Assembly (NCBI GenBank): GCA_946800325.1
Contig: OX326958.1
Span: forward strand, 19,676,414 to 19,740,413
Direction: 5' to 3'
Source of the DNA: Luzula sylvatica
Taxonomy: Eukaryota > Streptophyta > Magnoliopsida > Poales > Juncaceae
Length of the DNA stretch: 64,000 nt
This document shows positions 33,494-44,936 of this stretch, one piece after another. The notes under the pieces are model-generated. The model saw nothing but the letters and a program-made list of their open reading frames with translations. It made no database searches and was not told where the DNA came from. A program made the translations under genes and the position numbers. Numbering within the stretch: the stretch's first letter is position 1; each line of letters begins with the position of its first letter.

Positions 33494-34837
33494 TTGGGAT
33501 ATCTATCGCAGTGTTAGATTGGGTGTTTTATTTATGTTTCTTATTGTATAAGGGGATTTGATCTGCCTAGTGCAAGTGGGAGAACATTTATTATGCCCTA
33601 GGCGTGTTATTGGGATTGTATTTGTTTATGAGACAAATATTTATATTATTATTCATCATATGACCTAAACCTTCATATTTCAAAAATTTTAATAACAAGA
33701 AAGTGTGTGAGAGGTTATTCGATTATAATAATCGGATAGACCTTGAATTTTATTCTAGTTCAGTGCATCGAGTCAGTTGAGAATAATATGTTGCATGGCC
33801 TTAGTCTGGCATATTGATTCGTCAATTGAATGCTAGTAAAACCACTAAACGGGATGAATATAATTCTAAAACGTCCCTCGTGTATAAAGTTGGTCATAGA
33901 TTTGAACCAGGTAGTCCATTCACTGAATGGAGACTTTTACATACACTGGCATATTCGTAGATGAGATGATCAGGTTTTACTGATCTGAGACGGTAGCGTC
34001 GATTCTAGAATATGGATATACGCGGCGTCGTATATTGGACTGACCACTATATGAGTTTGTGACATGGTTAGAGTCATTGGAGACAAACTCATATCCAGAT
34101 AGTGCGTTTTAGTGCTTCATACTTGAGTGATCTCACGGATACCTAGTATGTGAAAAGACAATGCTTTGATGTAATTAACCCTATGCGTAACTATGTAGCA
34201 GAGATTATTATTGAGTATTGTTTTTAGCATAGGCAAAGGATGTGAGGTTGCAAGATAGGAATTGTTCCTTTCTAGCCTTGAAAAAGGATAGAGGGAGATA
34301 AAGTTTTAGGCTTGCAAGATAGGAATTGCCCCTCGATTGAATTGAGATTGATGAAATGCTTGGCCAAGCTCGATGGAAGTCAATAAAGTTTGCATTGTTA
34401 TTATCAATCTAATTCTTATCGAGAAAGAGTATATCTGATCAAAAGAAAAGAGAATGACTTGAAGTTTTAGGCTTCACCATGACTCCTTTGATCGGAAGAT
34501 ATCGCGAACAAGAGGACTAATAACACTTATCCGAGCTAGGTATGAAGATGTACTGCATCTTCGTAAAGGTGTTCTCCACCTTTTTCGTGCTAATTCTGGG
34601 TAGGTATTAACGGCAGTCTAGTGCTCGCAATATCTTGTGGATTGCTACCATATCCACTGCCAGTCTTAGACGAACCTACAACGGTCACACCAAGATTTCG
34701 TAACGTATCGGATTCTCAAGATAATGCTCATCAATACGTTTGTCGGACAAACAAAAATAAAATCACGTGTGATTAGATCTCACGACATATGTTGGACATA
34801 TGGTCAAGTTGATTAAATCTTAATCCAAGAGGGAGTT
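33494..34837 (+). other. 3' tail of element D with polypurine tract
   Basis: About 1.3 kb of non-coding sequence, unusually long for a copia tail. It contains GTTGCATGGCCTTAGTCTGGCA near 33792 (leader repeat, see 24731) and two nearly identical phrases GGCTTGCAAGATAGGAATTG / GGTTGCAAGATAGGAATTG (34310 and 34248). AAGAGGGAG at 34827-34835 before the LTR is the likely polypurine primer. Confidence 0.6.
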
Positions 34838-35486
34838 TGAAAGAAAATATGGCTTAAGAATTAACTTGGAAGAATTTATAAATAGACAAATCTGCAATCA
34901 GAATTGGGCCAGTTCATAATCTGGGCCCGTTCAGAATTTAGGGTTTTAACCTAATTTCAGATAATTAGTTTTTAACCTAAATTTTGGGCTTATTCTGATT
35001 TTTATTAATTTTGGGCTTTATTCTGAAAATTAGGGTTTCTTAAACTGATTTTCGGATTTAACCTAAAATCTGCCTATATATATATTCAGAATTTCATTTT
35101 TCTCTCTTCTCTCTCTAATTCTGACCTAATTCTGGCCGCCGATTTTTTCCTCTTTTCCCACAATACGAATAGAGATCTGGTGAGTTTCAGAGAGAGATTT
35201 TGAGCAAAAACCTTGAGAGAAATAATCGTGACACCGGCTAGAACGGTGTTGGCGGTTCTGATCAGACGAAATCGAGGTGGACACAAGTAGAGGGAGTGCA
35301 AGAGCAATCCTTGGTGAAGGTTCACGAGATCTGGAGAAGAAGGCATCACGTACTAACTTGTACGAGGTAAAATTCTGAATAACTCTTCCTTTTTGATGGT
35401 TTTTCGAACGTGATCCCGGTAGAATTAGGTTATACATGTGTAAATAATTCCGCTGCACATCTCTAATTCATGTGTATAACCCTACA
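34838..35486 (+). repeat. Right LTR of element D
   Basis: 649 bp, the partner of 23026-23676, differing at roughly nine places by eye. Followed by CAATC. Confidence 0.95.
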
Positions 35487-35527
35487 CAATCTACTAGTTG
35501 ATATGTAACTGTATTTCCTTCACAAAC

Positions 35528-36073
35528 TAATGACTCAAAGAACGTTGAAATCCGAGGAGGATTAAACCTAGAAGTTGATTGCTTCTTTTGGCATTGCCGT
35601 CTTGGCCATATGAATGAGATACACGTATCTAGATTCCATTTGATGGATTGCTAGAATCATTTGAATTAAATTCGATTGATTGATGCGATACTTATTTATT
35701 AGGCAAGATGACAAAGGGCATCATTCTCCAAAGATTGGAGAAAGATCCAACGAATTATTGGAAATTGCATTTAGATGTAAGTGTTCCGATAAGTTCCGAG
35801 GCAAGAGGAGGCTATCGGTATTTTGTTACGTTTACGGGCGGTTAAAGTAGATAACATAATATATGTTTAATGCGTGCCAAAGCGGAGACTTTTGAAATGT
35901 TCAAAGTGTTTCAAAAACAAAATACAAAATCGACTAAGCAAGAAAATCAAAGCCCTTTGATAGGATCGAGGAGGCGAGTATTTGAGCTACGCACTGCGAT
36001 AGGATCAAAGAGGCGATATTTGAGTTATAAGTATTGATGATCATTTATGATTGTGGAATCGTTTCACGATTAT
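35528..36073 (+). pseudogene. Integrase remnant of B between C/D and E
   Basis: Includes FWHCRLGHMNE (near 35588), GKMTKGIILQRLEKDP and RGGYRYFVTF, collinear with A 4830-5360. Stops and frame changes make it non-coding. It ends with ATTAT, the target site of E. Confidence 0.75.
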
Positions 36074-36253
36074 TGATGAGCGGGTTTTTGGCGTGTTTAA
36101 TATGTCGTTGTGGTAAAACCCCGAACAATCAACAAAATTTGTAATCTAAGTTTGTACAGTGGCAAAAGTATAGATTCGTTCCACGGGGAGCAATTGCGTC
36201 AAAATTTGGATCAAAATGGATGAGAAATAACAAAGAAAATTCACAGAAGATAG

Positions 36254-36592
36254 TCCGTTACAACGGACATATGGTCCGTTACAACGGACATTAGGGTTAT
36301 GGCTAACGTAGGAATTGATGTGATAGTCCGTTACAACGGAGTATGTTACGTTACAACGAAAGTGGAAGTCCGTTATAACGGACAGAAACAGCGTTACAAC
36401 GGATTGGTTAATCCGTTACAACGGACTGCTATTTCCGTTACAACGCACTAGTATTGAACTATTTGAGTGGAAATCCTGGTGAGTCCGTTACAACGGAGTT
36501 AAGTTGCGTTATAACGGAGTTCAACAAACTGAAATGAATAAGGACTAACGATAGGTCCGTTGTAACGCAGTTCAGGTTCCGTTATAACGGAA
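36254..36592. repeat. TCCGTTACAACGGA palindrome array in the 3' LTR of E
   Basis: About eleven copies, mostly TCCGTTACAACGGA (the complement of the A motif) plus TCCGTTATAACGGA, TGCGTTATAACGGA and AGCGTTACAACGGA. Pairs are again about 9-15 bp apart. The last copy is followed by AGTATTTCTGGAATTCTGG. Confidence 0.93.
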
Positions 36593-37222
36593 GTATTTCT
36601 GGAATTCTGGTTTGAGATTTGATTTGCGAATTGAATTAAAGGGTTGTTTTTTAGATTGAATGAAGGGAGATTTAACTAAGTTCAAGGCAGTAATTCAAAG
36701 TAAGAGATCAAGTAAAAACACCAACAAAGATTCGATTCGAGTAATCAAGAAACTAAAGATTCATTAAACCGAGAATTCTTTACACAAACCCAATTTCGAA
36801 TTTAAACTACAAGAATTACAAGAAAGGAAAGAAAACACCTAGAGAGATGAAGAAAGCTTCGAGTCTCGTCTTGGATGCCTTCTCCGTTGCTTGAGATGCT
36901 AGAAAGCTAGTCGCCTCACACAACGTTTCCTTTCGTACCGATCCACTTGCCAATCGAAGAAAGCTCCGTACCGGTTGAGTGAACTCGAGATTGCAAGAAG
37001 TCCAATTGGAAGAAAGCTTCCGAGTGGAATAGCGTACACTTGACTCCTTGCTTGCGTGGATTCGGATGAAGAAAGCTCCACCTCAATCCTCGCAACTCGA
37101 TCTTCGTCGAAGTGTAAACCGATTCATCGAATGAAGTAAGATTCTATTCGGTGATCGATTTTAGAAAATTATCGTTCGTAATTGCGATTCTTGCGTGTTC
37201 TTGAAAGTTCTTGGACTTGCTT

Positions 37223-37224
<2 letters not shown>

Positions 37225-37298
<74 letters not shown>
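37225..37298. repeat. (GA)n microsatellite in the 3' LTR of E
   Basis: A pure GA tract of about 74 bp; in element sense a CT tract shortly after the TATA box. Confidence 0.95.
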
Positions 37299-37300
<2 letters not shown>

Positions 37301-37340
37301 GGCGTAAAAGAGCGTACCCAAACTCGTGGCCCTTTTTGTC

Positions 37341-37350
37341 TTATTTATAG
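37341..37350 (-). promoter_or_regulatory. TATA box in the LTR of E
   Basis: CTATAAATAA on the minus strand, a close match to the plant TATA consensus, 45-120 bases before the CT tract. An identical copy in the other LTR lies at 46208-46217 and would drive the full element. Confidence 0.6.
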
Positions 37351-38228
37351 CACTCACGGAGTCTTCTTATTGGCCACGAGTTGGTGAAGAGGATTGAGGG
37401 TAATGAGGTAATTTCCATCAAAGGTAGGTGGGCTGGATAAGGGCTAAGGATTGAGTGGTTTTCGTATAAACTTGTGTGTAAGTTTTCATCATGATGATTG
37501 TTTGCCTCCTGTCTCATTCAAGTACCGAATATATCGGTGTAATATATTGTTTTTACTCCTCTTGACGTGTTGGAGACAACTACACTCTCCAAATTCCCAG
37601 AAATTCCTTCTAATTCCTGTGATTAAGCAATAAAACACACTTAGTGAAGAAATATTCATGTTATCTCAAATATGATTAATAAAATATATAGAATTGTTCT
37701 TCACAAGGACTAAAATCTCCAAATTAAGCATTAAATTTGTGCCTTATTTGCCTCACATCAAATACCCCCACACTTAAATCCTTGATCGTCCTCGATCAAT
37801 TAGAGTATATAAAAGTCAAACATAAGAGAGAATTGCATAAGATTTTGTTGAAGTTATATTGTTGGTTCAAAAACTAATTTCATGAATCAAATGGTTCACT
37901 CTCATTTCATCAAGTTCAATAGTTATTTAGAAAGATATTGGTCTTTTCATTATTAGATCTCGAAATTAACTCGAAATTTCATAAGAGTTTTTTATGACAC
38001 TCGATCTCAAGCGGTAAGAGCGACTTAAACGTTTTTACTTCGAATTGCTTCACTCCACAATCTCAAAAGAACTTAATTCGAAAGCTATTATCGGGCCAAA
38101 ATTTCCCGTTTTGCTAGATGATCTTAAATGCAAGTTATTCATTTTAAAACACGTTTGGTACAATGGTACAAGGTTCATACCCATTTTCGATCAATTTTCC
38201 CGCTCATTCGTTTTCTTTTCTCTCTTTG

Positions 38229-38415
38229 GAAGTCTTTAACCGAAAGCCCCACTACACCGAAATGCAATGAGGTTACTCTCGGTGTTGTCTTTTGACCTTC
38301 ATTTTTTTTTTTTTTTTTTTTTGTTTGTTTTTGTTTTAGAAGTCTTTAACCGAACGCCCCACTACACCGAAATGCAATGAGGTTACCCTCGGTGTTGTCT
38401 TTTGACCTTCATTTT
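38229..38415. repeat. Direct repeat of about 75 bp in the E tail
   Basis: GAAGTCTTTAACCGAA..GCC to GACCTTCATTTT occurs twice, 110 bp apart, with two mismatches. A T-rich run (38302-38335) separates the copies. Confidence 0.9.
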
Positions 38416-38892
38416 AAACGAGCGGGTATATTTGATCTACTAACGGGTCCCCACAAACGGTCATTTCATAGTGCAATTGGTGATGTTTTAAATCTAGCAA
38501 AACGTACTTTAACGGCCACGCTAAGAACCTTACTCATAAGTCCCATATCAATTACGGGTTCGAAAATCGAGTTAAAACGTATCGCATGAACCGTGCATCG
38601 ATCAAGTGTCTCAAACTCTTGAAATTTGAAACAATAGGGCTGGAATCCCTGAATAGATCTCTTCAAAATCATAACCAAATCTTTTAAAATATTTTGCAAA
38701 CTTTCAATTTTGAGAGCGAAATTTAGAGTTAAATGAAATTTTGTTTTAAAAACAACGATTTAGTTCAATTCAGTGGAGAAAAATCTTTTTATGCATTTTA
38801 TGCTTGACTTATTTATTATTGATGCTCAGGATTCAAAAATAATGTTAAATATTCGAAAATTTTAATTAAAAGAGAAAATTTGCCAGAAACAA

Positions 38893-39236
38893 TTCCGTTA
38901 CAACGCAGTGTATAGTCCGTTACAACGGACATTGAGGTCCGTTACAACGTACTAACTGCGTTATAACGGAGAACTATTCGTAGCTTAGTTTGAAAATTCT
39001 GAGTATGTCCGTTGCAACGGACATTGAGGTCCGTTACAACGGACATAGTTCTGGCAAATTTTGGGAATTTACCGTTGCAACGCAATTTCCTGTGTTTTTC
39101 ATGTCCGTTGCAACGGTATTTTCATTCCGTTATAACGGACATTGAGGTCCGTTACAACGGAACTCTTGGCGCCAGTCAAATTTTTAAATTTCTGTACAGT
39201 CCGTTATAACGGACATTGAGGTCCGTTACAACGGAA
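38893..39236. repeat. Palindrome array in the 3' tail of E
   Basis: About twelve copies of TCCGTTACAACGGA, TCCGTTGCAACGGA or TCCGTTATAACGGA in pairs joined by CATTGAGG. One copy is followed by CATAGTTCTGGCAAATTTTGG, almost the same as CATGTTTCTGGCAATTTTGG in the leader of copia-like A. Confidence 0.93.
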
Positions 39237-39474
39237 TTGCTGGCCAGATCAAAAAATTTCAATTTTCCCTGATTTTTTTAAATTTTTAATTGGGCTCATA
39301 CATGTCAAAGATTGTATGTTACCCCCCCACACTTAGAGATTACTTGTCCTCAAGTATAAAAAATCAAAAATTCCAAAAAGAGAGATAATAGAGAGATACA
39401 ACCTTTGATGCGTGGGCGTGCCTCCCTCGCTAGCGCTCTTGTTTAACGTCTTGAGCTCGACTTGGCCGAGCTCA

Positions 39475-42400
39475 TCATTGTGAGGTGTCGTCGGGTTCTA
39501 GAGCTTGCTCCTCCATCCACCCGGTTTCGAAGTTTGCATGGTAGTGCTTGAGTCGATGGCCGTTCACTTTGAATGTTTTGCTCGTTTCTTCGCTTCGAAT
39601 TTCGACAACCCCAAATGTAGTCACATTGGTGACCACAAAAGGGCCGATCCATCGGGACCGAAGTTTCCCGGGGAAAAGTTTGAGACGAGAGTTGAATAAC
39701 AACACTCTTTCCCCCACATGAAAATCTTTCTTTTGAATCATTCGGTCATGAAATCTTTTGGCCCTTGCCTTGCACAAGCTCGAATTGTCGTAGGCCTCTT
39801 GCCGGAATTCGTCTAGCTCGAGTAATTGAAGTTTACGCGCCGATGCGTCCTTCGGGTAGTCGAGGGTAAATTGCTTGATTGCCCAAAAGGCCTTGTGCTC
39901 TAATTCGACCGGGAGATGGCACGCCTTTCCGTACACGAGTTTGAAAGGAGTCATACCTATTGGCGTTTTGAAAGCGGTACGATACGCCCAAAGTGCGTCG
40001 CCGAGTCGAGTACTCCAATCCTTTCGATTCGGGTTCACTACCTTCTCTAGAATGGATTTGATCTCGCGGTTTGAAACCTCCGCTTGGCCGTTCGTTTGAG
40101 GATGATACGCGGTTGAGATTCGATGGCTCACATGGTATTTCTCGAGGAGACTTTGGAGATATCGATTGCAAAAATGGGAGCCTCGATCGCTTATAAGAAC
40201 TCTTGGTATGCCGAATCGTTGAAAGATATTCTTCTTCAAAAAGTCCACCACCGATTTCGAATCCGCATGCTTGGTTGGTACCGCCTCTACCCATTTGGTC
40301 ACATAATCTACACACAACAAGATGTAAGTATAGCCAAAAGACGATGGAAACGGGCCCATGAAATCAATACCCCAAATATCGAATGGTTCACACACATAGA
40401 TTGAATTGAGGGGCATTTGAGTTCTACGGCTCAAGTTCCCCGTCTTTTGGCAATTTTCACAACCTTTCACAAAGTTCGCAACGTCTTTATGCAATGTTGG
40501 CCAATAAAATCCACATTCTTGTACCTTGTGTGTGGTACGTGCGATTCCGAAATGTCCACCACATTGTAATGTATGACAAAAAGAAAGAATAGATTGTACC
40601 TCATTTTGGTGAACACATTTTCTAATTACTTGATCGGCGCAAATGCGAAATAGGTTCGGGTCCTCCCAAACGTAGAATCGCGCGTTGCTTTTCATCTTGT
40701 CGCGTTGCGCCTTGGAGAAGCTTGGGGGAAATTTCTTCGTGACGATGTAGTTTGCAAGGTCGGCATACCATGGTGCTTCGACTTGGGCCGCGAGAACGTG
40801 TTCTTCGGGAAATTCCTCGCGAATCGGAACGAGATCTTCGATCTTCAATGGAAGCCGACTCAAATGATCCGCCACGAGATTCTCGCACCCCTTTTTGTCC
40901 TTGATCTCGAGGTCGAATTCTTGAAGCAAAAGGATCCATCGGAGCAATCTCGGTTTGCACTCCTTTTTCTTCATCAAATGCTTTAGAGCTCCATGGTCCG
41001 AGAATACAATCACCTTCGTACCTAAAAGATAAGAGCGAAATTTTTCCAATGCAAACACAATTGCGAGGAGTTCCTTTTCGGTAGTGGTATAGTTTCGTTG
41101 GGCATTGTCGAGAGACCTCGAGGCGTAGGCGATTACGTGGGGGTCTTTTCCTTCTCTTTGGCCAAGTACCGCCCCCACACTTGTGTCGCTTGCGTCACAC
41201 ATTATCTCGAATGGTAGCTCCCAATTTGGCGCCTTGATGATTGGTGCCGAGCAAAGCTTTTCCTTGAGATTGTCGAAAGCTTCTTTGCACTTTGCATTGA
41301 ACTCGAATTTTGCATCTTTTTGGAGAAGTTGGCACATCGGTTGCGAGGTTTTCGAGAAGTCTTTGATGAAGCGCCTATAGAATCCCGCATGGCTGAGAAA
41401 GGATCGCACGTCTTTGACCGTCTTTGGATACGGAAGTGTCTTGATTACGTCGATTTTCGCCTTGTCGACTTCCATTCCTTTCTCCGAGATCAAATGACCT
41501 AATACAATTCCATTGCTCACCATGAAGTGGCATTTCTCAAAATTTAAGACAAGGTTAGATTCAATGCATTTCTCGAGTATTTGGGACAAGTGATCTAGAC
41601 ACGAGTCGAATGAGTCCCCAAATATCGAGAAATCATCCATAAAAACTTCAATGAATTTGGAAATATAATCGGAGAAAATAGAAAGCATACACCTTTGAAA
41701 TGTGCCGGGAGCGTTGCATAGGCCGAATGGCATGCGTCGGTACGCGAAGGTACCAAACGGGCACGTGAATGTGGTCTTCTCTTGATCTTCGGGTGCGACC
41801 GGTATTTGGAAATAACCCGAAAATCCATCGAGGAAGCAATAGAATGGATTTCCCGCGAGTCTTTCTATCATTTGATCGATGAATGGAAGCGGGAAGTGGT
41901 CCTTTTTCGTCGCCTTATTGAGTTTTCGGTAATCGATGCAAACTCGCCACCCGTTTTGAACTCGAGTCGGCACTTGATCGCCTTCATCGTTCTCAACTAT
42001 CGTCATCCCCGTTTTCTTCGGTACCACGTGTATGGGCGAGACCCATTTCGAGTCGGCGATGGGGTAAATGATCCCCGCATCTAACAATTTGATCACCTCC
42101 TTTTTTACTACTTCCATCATGGGCGGATTGAGCCGCCTTTGAGGTTCGCGCGATGGTTTTGATCCGTCTTCGAGAAGGATTCGGTGTGTGCACATGGAGG
42201 GGGAGATGCCCGGAATGTCGGAGAGTGTCCACCCGAAAGCCTTCTTGTTCCGTTTTAGCATTTCAACGAGTTTCTCTTCTTGTTCCTTTGCTAGGTTCGA
42301 GGCGATTATCACCGGCAAAGTTTCCGCTTCATCCAAAAATACGTATTTTAGTCCGAAAGGTAGTGATTTTAGATCTAACCTTGGAGCTTGTTCGGTGGAG

Positions 42401-43398
42401 GGTGGAGTTCGCTTCATCGGAATCTCGAAATCTTTTAGAAAGAGCGCTTGATCTATGCTTCTTTCTTCTTCCAACTCCGACTCGATTTCGAATGTAGGAT
42501 TGTAACATCCTTCAAATTCTTCGAACAAAGGGTTTGAGCTCCATTGAAAGCTTTCGAGAGAGCTATCCATGACTTCTTGTACACAATCGTCGACCACGTC
42601 CATAGCACTTAAGTTTAGTGTACGTACAATGGGTTCCTTTAGTTTGTCAAAAATATTGAATTTGATTACCTCATCATCGAACTCCATTGTGAGCTCTCCC
42701 GCGTGTACATCGATCTTTGTGCGCGCCGTCTTCAAAAATGGCCGTCCAAGGAGAATCGGGGTTGAATCGTTACTCCCCTCATTCATGTCCAACACGTAGA
42801 AATCCGCGGGGAAATAAAGTCCGTTCACTGTTACGATCACATCTTCGACTACTCCCACCGGCTTCGTCGTAGATCTATCGGCCAATTGAATTACTACTTG
42901 TGTATCGTCGAGAGGGCCGAGATCTAGGGTTTTGAAAACCGAGAAGGGCATTACATTAATGGATGCGCCCAAATCGAGCATGCATTTGGGTAATTCATGT
43001 TGCCCGATTTTGCATGGAATGGCAAACATCCCCGGATCTTTGTGCTTTTGGGGGAGTCTCAAAATCGCCGAAACACTCTCCCCCACACTAATCAACTCAT
43101 CTCCTTTTGTCTTTCTTTTATTCGTGCACAATGCCTTGAGGTATTTTGCCAAACGAGGCACTTCTTTGATTGCTTCGAGTAGAGGAATGTTTACCTCCAC
43201 TTTCTTTAAGATGGCAAGCACGTCGTTGTTCGATTCGATTGGCTTTGGGAGACGACTCGGGAAAGGTGGCTTGACTTGAGTCGATTCGGGTTCTAATTCT
43301 TGAGTTGGTAACTTCGCGGCTTGAGTCGGACTCTTCTTTGGTACCGGTACTCTTCGAACTTTCGCCCACCTCTTTACCGCTTCGGAGCGATATTGCAT
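39475..43398 (-). CDS. Element E pol: protease, reverse transcriptase, RNase H, integrase
   Basis: An open frame of 1307 codons. Protease motif [13 protein letters not shown] at about residue 140, typical of Athila-type elements. Reverse transcriptase from about 420, with [11 protein letters not shown] and catalytic FMDD at 586-589. RNase [14 protein letters not shown] at about 735. Integrase with an HHCC finger (HTLQCGGHF ... GCENCQKTG, 943-987), core DFMGPF, SDRGSHF and the [12 protein letters not shown] segment. Every catalytic residue I can check is present. The first 20-30 residues are out-of-frame sequence: true pol continues from the gag frame after a one-base shift near 43340-43400. 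It probably could supply enzymes if translated through the shift. Confidence 0.93.
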   Translation of the reverse strand: MQYRSEAVKRWAKVRRVPVPKKSPTQAAKLPTQELEPESTQVKPPFPSRLPKPIESNNDVLAILKKVEVNIPLLEAIKEVPRLAKYLKALCTNKRKTKGDELISVGESVSAILRLPQKHKDPGMFAIPCKIGQHELPKCMLDLGASINVMPFSVFKTLDLGPLDDTQVVIQLADRSTTKPVGVVEDVIVTVNGLYFPADFYVLDMNEGSNDSTPILLGRPFLKTARTKIDVHAGELTMEFDDEVIKFNIFDKLKEPIVRTLNLSAMDVVDDCVQEVMDSSLESFQWSSNPLFEEFEGCYNPTFEIESELEEERSIDQALFLKDFEIPMKRTPPSTEQAPRLDLKSLPFGLKYVFLDEAETLPVIIASNLAKEQEEKLVEMLKRNKKAFGWTLSDIPGISPSMCTHRILLEDGSKPSREPQRRLNPPMMEVVKKEVIKLLDAGIIYPIADSKWVSPIHVVPKKTGMTIVENDEGDQVPTRVQNGWRVCIDYRKLNKATKKDHFPLPFIDQMIERLAGNPFYCFLDGFSGYFQIPVAPEDQEKTTFTCPFGTFAYRRMPFGLCNAPGTFQRCMLSIFSDYISKFIEVFMDDFSIFGDSFDSCLDHLSQILEKCIESNLVLNFEKCHFMVSNGIVLGHLISEKGMEVDKAKIDVIKTLPYPKTVKDVRSFLSHAGFYRRFIKDFSKTSQPMCQLLQKDAKFEFNAKCKEAFDNLKEKLCSAPIIKAPNWELPFEIMCDASDTSVGAVLGQREGKDPHVIAYASRSLDNAQRNYTTTEKELLAIVFALEKFRSYLLGTKVIVFSDHGALKHLMKKKECKPRLLRWILLLQEFDLEIKDKKGCENLVADHLSRLPLKIEDLVPIREEFPEEHVLAAQVEAPWYADLANYIVTKKFPPSFSKAQRDKMKSNARFYVWEDPNLFRICADQVIRKCVHQNEVQSILSFCHTLQCGGHFGIARTTHKVQECGFYWPTLHKDVANFVKGCENCQKTGNLSRRTQMPLNSIYVCEPFDIWGIDFMGPFPSSFGYTYILLCVDYVTKWVEAVPTKHADSKSVVDFLKKNIFQRFGIPRVLISDRGSHFCNRYLQSLLEKYHVSHRISTAYHPQTNGQAEVSNREIKSILEKVVNPNRKDWSTRLGDALWAYRTAFKTPIGMTPFKLVYGKACHLPVELEHKAFWAIKQFTLDYPKDASARKLQLLELDEFRQEAYDNSSLCKARAKRFHDRMIQKKDFHVGERVLLFNSRLKLFPGKLRSRWIGPFVVTNVTTFGVVEIRSEETSKTFKVNGHRLKHYHANFETGWMEEQALEPDDTSQ

Positions 43399-44824
43399 TC
43401 ACATGCCTTTGCTCGGAAGGAGCCAATGATTGAGATTGGAGTCGAGATATACCTTGGGATTCGATTACGTTTACTCGAGTAGCAATTTGATTGATTTGAG
43501 TCTCCAAGTTGCCCACATGACGATTCGTGTTCGAAACCTCTTGCCTTACACTTGAGATCTCTTGCTTCAATTCTTGCTTATTTGTTTCCATGTTTTTATT
43601 GATACCTTGCAACATCTCCATTATCGTTTTCATGTCTTGATTTGGTTCTTGTGTTTGGGTTGGTTTATGAATCGCTTGAGTCGCATTTGGGTGTTGGTAT
43701 GTGGCTGGTTTTGCGACCGCTTGTCGGTAAGGATCGGGTTGAGCATTGTTGGGATTCGACCAACTAAAGTTAGGATGGTTGCGGAGATTCGGATTATACG
43801 AGTTCGAAGCGTCGAATTTCTTGTAAACGGCATTTGCATCTTCGATCACACTCGGGCACTCATCGGTGTGGTGGGTATTTGCGAGGCAAACCCCACATTT
43901 CTTTGTTTCCTCCTTGCCCAATGCCTTCATGATGATCTCGAGCTTGTCGTTAAGCATGTCGACATTGAGGTCGCTACACGCATTAACTCGGTATTCGACA
44001 TTCCGCCTTGATTGAGAATTGGTTGCCATCACTTCGAGTAGCTTCTTAATCTCTTCGAGATCTTTGTTCGCGATACTCCCTCCCGCGGATGCACTGAGGA
44101 ATTGGTTCTCCGAGTATCCTAGTCCATTAATGAATTGTTCGTAGAGGAATTGGACCTCGACATTGTGGCTTGGGCATTCTTCCTTCAAACGCATGAATCG
44201 ATCGTAGTATTCGTGGAATGTTTCGTTCGGTTTTTGCGTTATTGCCAAAAGTTCTCGCCTTATAGCCGCCAATCGAGAGGCCGAAAAGTACCTCTCCTTG
44301 AAGAGGTTTGCTACTTCGTTGAATGCGAGAGGGCCTCTAAGCGTGTAGAACCAATCTTTGGGTCCTTCACCTAATGAGTAAGGAAAAAGAAGAAGAAGAA
44401 TGTCACTAAAAGCTTCATAATTCGAATATATGTTTAGTTGAATCTTGAAATCTTTTAAGTGTTTATGAGGGTTTTCCGTGGCTTTCCCATGAAAAATAGG
44501 CAATGAGCCTATAATGCTCGGATCCGCTTTGAAATTCGGAATATTGGGCCTAATAAAATTATAATTATCCTCCACATTTCTAGGTGCTACTAATTCTCTC
44601 AAGGTTTTTGGCCTTGGAGCTCTTGTTTCATCACCCATATTTGAATTTAAATGAGTAGAGAAAGAAGAAAAAGTTTGAGTTTGAAGTTGAGGTTCGTCTT
44701 GATCTTCTTGTGTCGGTTCCTTGCTCTTCTTAGAGCTTTTGTTCCTTCTTTCGATTTCCTTGACAAATGGAAGTAATTCGCCTTTTCGCGATCTTATGTT
44801 GTGCATAAAGCTCTCTTCTTTCAC
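43118..44824 (-). CDS. Element E gag
   Basis: 568 codons from ATG at 44824. A retrotransposon gag domain lies at about 100-260 ([50 protein letters not shown]), then a single zinc knuckle [14 protein letters not shown] at about 310 and a Q-rich coiled region at 395-455. After [13 protein letters not shown] (about residue 480) the frame runs on into unrelated codons, while the pol frame carries the expected sequence; so the real product is gag joined to pol by a one-base shift, or a recent indel. Gag assembles the particle that packages the RNA. Confidence 0.9.
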   Translation of the reverse strand: MKEESFMHNIRSRKGELLPFVKEIERRNKSSKKSKEPTQEDQDEPQLQTQTFSSFSTHLNSNMGDETRAPRPKTLRELVAPRNVEDNYNFIRPNIPNFKADPSIIGSLPIFHGKATENPHKHLKDFKIQLNIYSNYEAFSDILLLLFPYSLGEGPKDWFYTLRGPLAFNEVANLFKERYFSASRLAAIRRELLAITQKPNETFHEYYDRFMRLKEECPSHNVEVQFLYEQFINGLGYSENQFLSASAGGSIANKDLEEIKKLLEVMATNSQSRRNVEYRVNACSDLNVDMLNDKLEIIMKALGKEETKKCGVCLANTHHTDECPSVIEDANAVYKKFDASNSYNPNLRNHPNFSWSNPNNAQPDPYRQAVAKPATYQHPNATQAIHKPTQTQEPNQDMKTIMEMLQGINKNMETNKQELKQEISSVRQEVSNTNRHVGNLETQINQIATRVNVIESQGISRLQSQSLAPSEQRHVNAISLRSGKEVGESSKSTGTKEESDSSREVTNSRIRTRIDSSQATFPESSPKANRIEQRRACHLKESGGKHSSTRSNQRSASFGKIPQGIVHE

Positions 44825-44936
44825 CTAGATTGTCACAAAAGAAACAAAGAAGTGAGTAAACAAATTTATGAATTTAAATCTCAAGTTTCGATCTAAAATA
44901 TTGACTTAAACACCGCTCCCCGGCAGCGGCGCCATT
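44825..44936 (-). other. Leader and Asp-tRNA primer site of E
   Basis: In element sense the primer site TGGCGCCGCTGCCGGGGA (complement of 44917-44934) lies two bases after the 5' LTR and matches the 3' end of plant Asp tRNA, as in Athila elements. The leader to gag is only about 110 bases. Confidence 0.88.

Larger units (their letters stand above)
23026..35486 (+). mobile_element. Ty1/copia retrotransposon D, nearly intact apart from later insertions
   Basis: 12.5 kb with LTRs 23026-23676 and 34838-35486 (about nine differences by eye) and target duplication CAATC (23021-23025, 35487-35491). It carries gag-pol at 25141-33493, interrupted by a hAT-type element and a CACTA-like element. Without those two insertions and a few point lesions it would be a standard single-frame copia polyprotein of the TNT1 (Tork/TAR-like) type. 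It lies inside the LTR of C. Confidence 0.95.
21623..35522 (-). mobile_element. Element C: inverted A-family LTR with short internal part (split by D)
   Basis: Flanked by CAAAC on both sides (21618-21622 and 35523-35527), with TG at the left and CA at the right. Read on the minus strand it starts TGAAGGAAATACAGTT, the LTR start of family A, runs through the LTR (interrupted by D at 23026-35491), ends CCCAACA at 22093, has a primer site (complement of GCTCTGATATCA at 22080-22091) and then only about 460 bp of leader. No second LTR follows. The TSD suggests a real insertion of an incomplete copy; loss of the rest after insertion is the alternative. Confidence 0.7.
36074..37760 (-). repeat. 3' LTR of element E
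   Basis: Left copy on the plus strand; in element sense it starts at 37760 and ends at 36074. On the minus strand a TATA box CTATAAATAA (37341-37350) is followed by the CT tract (plus-strand GA repeat 37225-37298), placing the promoter in the first third. The palindrome array lies further downstream in the LTR. Confidence 0.95.
37761..39474 (-). other. 3' non-coding tail of E
   Basis: No gene. In element sense it follows pol and ends with the polypurine tract GTGTGGGGGTATT (complement of 37761-37775) next to the LTR. It contains a 75-bp direct repeat (38229-38304 and 38339-38415) and a palindrome array (38893-39236). Confidence 0.7.

Noticed and set aside
39475..44824. Integrated plant pararetrovirus
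   Set aside because: Integrase, LTRs, Asp-tRNA primer site and target duplication show an LTR retrotransposon; no movement or coat protein is present.
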